A stretch of DNA of 64,000 nt, taken from Salmonirosea aquatica (GTDB lineage: Bacteria > Bacteroidota > Bacteroidia > Cytophagales > Spirosomataceae). Each line of letters opens with the position of its first letter. The first letter of the stretch is position 1. Location of the stretch: positions 5,926,501 to 5,990,500 of the forward strand of contig NZ_WHLY01000002.1 in NCBI RefSeq assembly GCF_009296315.1, written 5' to 3'. Made by a program: the position numbers and the translations under genes. This document shows positions 60,092-64,000 of the stretch, one piece after another. The notes under the pieces are model-generated. The model worked only from the letters and a program-made list of their open reading frames with translations, was not told the origin of the DNA and searched no databases.

Positions 60092-61305
60092 ATGTTCCGA
60101 TCCCAAAATTTACCAGCTATCCTGTCGCTGAGCCTTTGCCTGGCGGCCTGTAACAAAAACATGCAGTCGCCCCGTACCATGGGCACCGGCTCCGGTGACG
60201 GCGAAGGCATTAGCGAAACTACTGTCTACGAGAACGGCCAGGACGGCTACCAGTGCTACCGCATTCCGGCTATCGTGAAAGCCCCCAACGGTGACCTGCT
60301 GGCCTTTGCCGAGGCCCGGCGCAACAATTGCGGCGACTTCGGTGATGTGGATCTGGTACTTAAGCGTAGCACCGATCATGGCAAAAGCTGGGGCAAGCTC
60401 GAACGGGCCGTCGACTTTGGGGATAACCAGGCGGGCAACCCCGCTCCCGTCTTCGACCTCACCGACCCGGCTTTTCCAAAGGGCCGGCTTTTTTTGTTTT
60501 ACAATACCGGAACGGCCCACGAAGCGGACGTCCGCAAGGGCCAGGCCGTGCGGGAGGTGTGGTACCGCACCAGCACAGACAACGGTCAGAGTTGGAGCGA
60601 CGCCGTGAACATCACGTTACAGACCTCGCGCCCCAATGCCCCAGCCACCAATCCGGCTTATACTTTTAAAGAAGACTGGCGCTCTTACGCCAACACGCCC
60701 GGTCACGCGCTGCAAATCCGGAACGGCCGGTACAAAGGGCGGATCTTCTTGGCCGCCAACCACTCCGCCGGCCCCCGCAGGAGCATTTCCGCGACTACGT
60801 AGCTCACGCTTTTTACTCCGACGATCATGGCAAAACCTTCAAGCTCAGCCCCAATCTCGACTATGCAGGCGGCAATGAAGCCACCGCCGCCGAAACTTCC
60901 GACGGCAGCTTACTTTTCAACTTCCGTAACCAATCGGGTGATGCAAAGTACCGCTTGCAGGGCTTCACCAAGAATGCGGGCGAAAGCTGGGACGAGGTAC
61001 GCGTGATGAAAGACCTGCCCGACCCGGTTTGTCAGGGTAGCCTCATCAGCTTTACGCCTAAAAAAGGCCAGCACGTCCTCCTTTTTTCCAACGCCAATAG
61101 CCAGACCAAGCGAGAGAACCTCACCGTCCGCACCAGCACAGACGACGGCCAAACCTGGTCGGCGGGGAAAGTCATTTACTCCGGCGCGGCGGGCTATTCT
61201 GATCTGGTGATCCAAAAGGATGGCGACATCGGCGTCCTCTACGAAAAGGATGGCTACAAGCGGATTAGCTACGCACAGTTTGGCTATAAATGGCTATGGG
61301 ATTAA
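60092..61305 (+). CDS. nanH: Sialidase (GH33) lipoprotein, frame broken at a C5 run
   Basis: From ATG 60092 a lipobox LCLAAC (Cys18) is followed by the sialidase propeller: YRIPAIV (the RIP motif), FAEARRNNCGDFGD, Asp boxes STDHGKSW, STDNGQSW, SDDHGKTF and STDDGQTW, and AAGYSDLV with the likely nucleophile Tyr. The first frame ends at 60802, but from the five Cs at 60772-60776 the fold (PPQEHFRDYVAHAFYSDDH) continues one frame off to 61305. One added C gives 404 residues. It releases sialic acid at the cell surface. As written, the active-site Tyr half is lost. Confidence 0.85.
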
Positions 61306-61322
61306 ATGATAAATGGTGAGTT

Positions 61323-62513
61323 ATGAATGCTATTAAGCCCCCTACCCCTGTCATTGAAAACTACGCCGTCCAGTACCGCGACGCGCTGCTCAACGATGTG
61401 CTGCCTTTTTGGATGAAACACTCCCCTGATTGGGAATGCGGCGGGTACCTTACCTGCCTGGATCGGGAAGGGAAGGTGTTCGATACCGATAAATTCATCT
61501 GGTTGCAGGCGCGGCAGGTTTGGACGTTTGCCATGTTGTACAACCGTTGGGAAGCGCGGGCCGACTGGCTCGAGATGGCTGAGTTGGGAGCCGGTTTCCT
61601 TTTGAAGCACGGTCGTGCCGCCGATGGCAGCTGGTACTTTTCGACCACCCGCTCGGGGCAGCCGCTAGTGCAGCCCTATAATATTTTCTCCGACTGCTTC
61701 GCCACGATGGCCTTCGGACAACTGTCGCGGGCTACGCAAAACCCGGAACATTCCGATTTGGCCAAAGGCACCTTCGATCAGATTCTGGCTCGCCGCCACA
61801 ATCCCAAGGGCGCATGGAGCAAGGCAGTCCCGGGCACCCGCCCGCTGAAAAACTTCGCCCTGCCGATGATTCTGTGTAACCTATCGCTGGAAATCGAGCA
61901 TTTGCTGGATAAATCTCTGGTAGAGGGAACCATCGCCGAATGCCTGTACGAAGTCATGGAGGTTTTCTACAACCCTGAGTCGGGATTGATTCTGGAAAAC
62001 GTCACGCCCGAAGGACAGCTTTCGGATAGTTTCGAAGGGAGGTTGATCAACCCCGGCCACGCCATCGAAGCCATGTGGTTCGTGATGGAACTGGCCGTAA
62101 GGCGGAATGATCCAGCCCTGATCGAACGGGCCGTGAAAATCACCCTCGACACGCTGGAATACGGTTGGGATTGGAAATTCGGCGGCATCTACTATTTCCT
62201 CGACCGCAAAGGCGCCCCACTGCAGCAGTTGGAATGGAACCATAAACTTTGGTGGGTGCATCTGGAAACTCTCGTGGCCCTGTTGAAAGGGTATCAGCTT
62301 ACCGGAAACCAGGATTGCTGGCAGTGGTTCGAGAAAGTTCACGGTTACACCTGGGCGCATTTTGCCGATCCTGAAAAGGGAGAATGGTATGGCTATCTAG
62401 ACCGCCGGGGGGAGGTGCTGCTGCCGCTCAAAGGCGGCAAGTGGAAAGGCTGCTTTCATGTGCCCCGGGGACTATACCAATGCTGGCATACTTTGGCTAT
62501 GTTGCAACCATAA
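61323..62513 (+). CDS. nanE: N-acylglucosamine 2-epimerase (AGE type)
   Basis: 396 residues, the normal length, no signal peptide. An (alpha/alpha)6 barrel with the AGE motifs [80 protein letters not shown]. It turns ManNAc from the lyase into GlcNAc, so no ManNAc kinase is required, as in the Bacteroidota nan pathway. It is 17 nt after nanH. Confidence 0.92.
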   Translation: MNAIKPPTPVIENYAVQYRDALLNDVLPFWMKHSPDWECGGYLTCLDREGKVFDTDKFIWLQARQVWTFAMLYNRWEARADWLEMAELGAGFLLKHGRAADGSWYFSTTRSGQPLVQPYNIFSDCFATMAFGQLSRATQNPEHSDLAKGTFDQILARRHNPKGAWSKAVPGTRPLKNFALPMILCNLSLEIEHLLDKSLVEGTIAECLYEVMEVFYNPESGLILENVTPEGQLSDSFEGRLINPGHAIEAMWFVMELAVRRNDPALIERAVKITLDTLEYGWDWKFGGIYYFLDRKGAPLQQLEWNHKLWWVHLETLVALLKGYQLTGNQDCWQWFEKVHGYTWAHFADPEKGEWYGYLDRRGEVLLPLKGGKWKGCFHVPRGLYQCWHTLAMLQP

Positions 62514-63100
62514 TTTTATACTCTTTACAAATCATCCTTATTCATGTGGACAAGGCCATTTTTCCAGCATCGGAATGGTCTGAGATTATCGGTTTTAAAC
62601 ATAATCCATAGTTATGTTAACACTACCTGAGAGGCGCTTTAATTTACTTTATTAATTGCGACACTGCAGTGGGGGATTATTTAAGTAACTATTGAGCTGG
62701 TGGCACTTGCAGATGTAAGCATCTTTGTGAGGGTTCTCCGGAATTGAAACGATATTGCGCAAAAAAATAAAAGTGTACTATATTTTGATAGGGTTTGGAG
62801 TTAGTGTTCAGTGGGAGCGAGCACGGCATTTTGCTCCAATTGAAGATTTTCCAAAGCGGGATAGTTGACCGCATGGACCACTTTATTCCCCTGTACCCGA
62901 AACGATGGCCAACCTGCCCATCAGCCCAGGTATTTAAAATATGCCCCAACAGCTTGCCCTCCAAATTTTTGATGCGCCAGACAGCCACAGTTGACAGGTG
63001 GGGGTGCCCGGTCCCCAGGCCAATGTTAATGATTATTTAACGGATTGCTCGCTGAGTAATCGCTTAAATTACGGGTCACAAGCTTTTGAACCGCTATCCC
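62514..63100. other. 587-base stretch without a gene
   Basis: AT-richer than its surroundings; no open frame with family features on either strand, no tRNA and no strong terminator hairpin seen. It separates the sialic-acid locus from the phosphatase gene. Confidence 0.5.
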
Positions 63101-64000
63101 ATGATCCAAAAGATATCCCTATCCATCCTGCTTCTGCTCGGAGTTGCCAGTTGCCGGACCGCCCGCCCAAGTGCCGCCAGCCCGTCGCAGGACAAGCCGG
63201 TCACCCGAATTGCCTTCGGCTCGTGCAGTGACCAGAAACGCCCGCAACCGCTCTGGGACGACATTGTCGCCCAGCAGCCCGACGTCTGGATCTGGCTCGG
63301 TGACAATATCTATGGCGACTCGGAATCGATGGATACGCTGAAAGCCAAGTACGACCTTCAGAAATCAAACCCGGGGTATGCGCAATTACGGAAATCCGCC
63401 TCCATAATCGGCGTCTGGGATGATCACGACTATGGCGTAAACGACGGCGGCAGGGAATACCCGATGAGAAGGCAAAGCCAGCAGCTGATGCTGGACTTTT
63501 TGGACGTGCCCAGAGCCAGCCCGCTGAGGAGCCGGGAAGGTGGGTATTCGAGCTGGACCTATGGTCCACTGGGACAGAAAGTAAAGGTTATCCTGCTCGA
63601 CGGACGTTACTTTCGGGATCCGCTTAAAAAAGTAAATAAAGTGAATGCCCCTGATCCGAATGGAGATATCCTGGGCGAGGCACAATGGCAGTGGCTGGAA
63701 GCGGAGCTGACGGGCTCCGATGCGGATTTGCACATCATCGGCTGCGGAATCCAGTTTCTTTCCGAGGAGCATCCGTACGAGAAGTGGGCCAATTTCCCGA
63801 CTGCAAGAAAACGGCTGCTAACCCTTTTGGGTAAAACCAAACCGAAGGGCGCAATACTCATCAGCGGCGACAGGCACATGGCCGAAATTTCGAAAACGTC
63901 CGTTGCCGGGCTGGACTACGAACTGTATGACATTACCAGCAGCGGATTGACCCACGTCTCCAAGCCCCACGAAGAGCCCAACCGTTACAGGGCCGGGACC
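63101..64000 (+). CDS. PhoD-like alkaline phosphatase/metallophosphatase, partial (runs off right edge)
   Basis: Open for exactly 300 codons from ATG 63101 to the last base. A lipoprotein signal LLLLGVASC (Cys18) is followed by the PhoD-type core: RIAFGSCSDQ, WIWLGDNIYGDS (metal Asp and Asn), IGVWDDHDYGVNDGG (metal and catalytic-site DDHDYG), LLDGRYFRDP, AILISGDRHMAEI. Members hydrolyse phosphodiesters or phosphomonoesters outside the cytoplasm using Fe/Ca or similar metals. The end is missing. Confidence 0.88.
   Translation, partial: MIQKISLSILLLLGVASCRTARPSAASPSQDKPVTRIAFGSCSDQKRPQPLWDDIVAQQPDVWIWLGDNIYGDSESMDTLKAKYDLQKSNPGYAQLRKSASIIGVWDDHDYGVNDGGREYPMRRQSQQLMLDFLDVPRASPLRSREGGYSSWTYGPLGQKVKVILLDGRYFRDPLKKVNKVNAPDPNGDILGEAQWQWLEAELTGSDADLHIIGCGIQFLSEEHPYEKWANFPTARKRLLTLLGKTKPKGAILISGDRHMAEISKTSVAGLDYELYDITSSGLTHVSKPHEEPNRYRAGT

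Overview
The window looks like chromosome of a member of the Bacteroidota, most likely order Cytophagales (Dyadobacter/Spirosoma relatives). The reasons are SusC/SusD outer-membrane pairs, a type IX secretion sorting domain, UMF1-type MFS and DUF1080 proteins, and promoters of the Bacteroidota form (TTTG, 18-21 nt, TANNTTTG). The assignment rests on gene families, not on a database match.

Layout. 1-3.1 kb is the right end of a prophage-like element: large-terminase fragment, small-terminase-like HTH protein, an initiator tRNA with two irregular tRNA-like genes, and two phage/plasmid-type small proteins, ending at tRNA-Glu. 3.2-14.9 kb is housekeeping plus cell envelope: two paralogous secreted M14 carboxypeptidases enclosing dapA, ligA and rpe, then an OmpA/PD40 protein. 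15.0-26.0 kb is a tightly packed operon in which the two halves of a split transketolase enclose a fused sugar epimerase-glycosyltransferase, followed by membrane, acyltransferase, glycosyltransferase, propeller-like and AlgJ-like SGNH proteins. I consider it the best candidate for an undescribed envelope-glycan system. 26.0-39.8 kb holds tRNA-Val, an MFS transporter, DUF1080, T9SS-exported and DUF255 proteins, ruvC, a flippase/GT2/deacetylase/GT2 cluster, tatD and ansA. 39.8-46.9 kb is a decayed integrative island beside tRNA-Ser: iterons, a broken integrase, small orphan genes, a second recombinase split by an IS5-family element, and a Xre/RES toxin-antitoxin pair. 46.9-62.5 kb is a complete sialic-acid utilisation locus. 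A PhoD-like phosphatase runs off the right edge.

The sialic-acid locus fits together as a pathway. Surface SusC/SusD import, sialidase, sialate O-acetylesterase and a beta-hexosaminidase free the sugars. A mutarotase fused to a Na+ symporter brings Neu5Ac across the inner membrane. NanA cleaves it and an AGE-type epimerase makes GlcNAc. A GntR/FadR regulator is encoded divergently, and an inverted repeat sits on the susC promoter.

Two window-wide signals stand out. The palindrome GGTACC is roughly 5-15 times more frequent than chance through the core and near background in the island. Eight genes are each exactly one base short of an intact frame, nearly always at a G, C or T run. This is either systematic homopolymer under-calling, phase variation or slippage. 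Those genes are annotated as intact-by-correction with the lesion stated.
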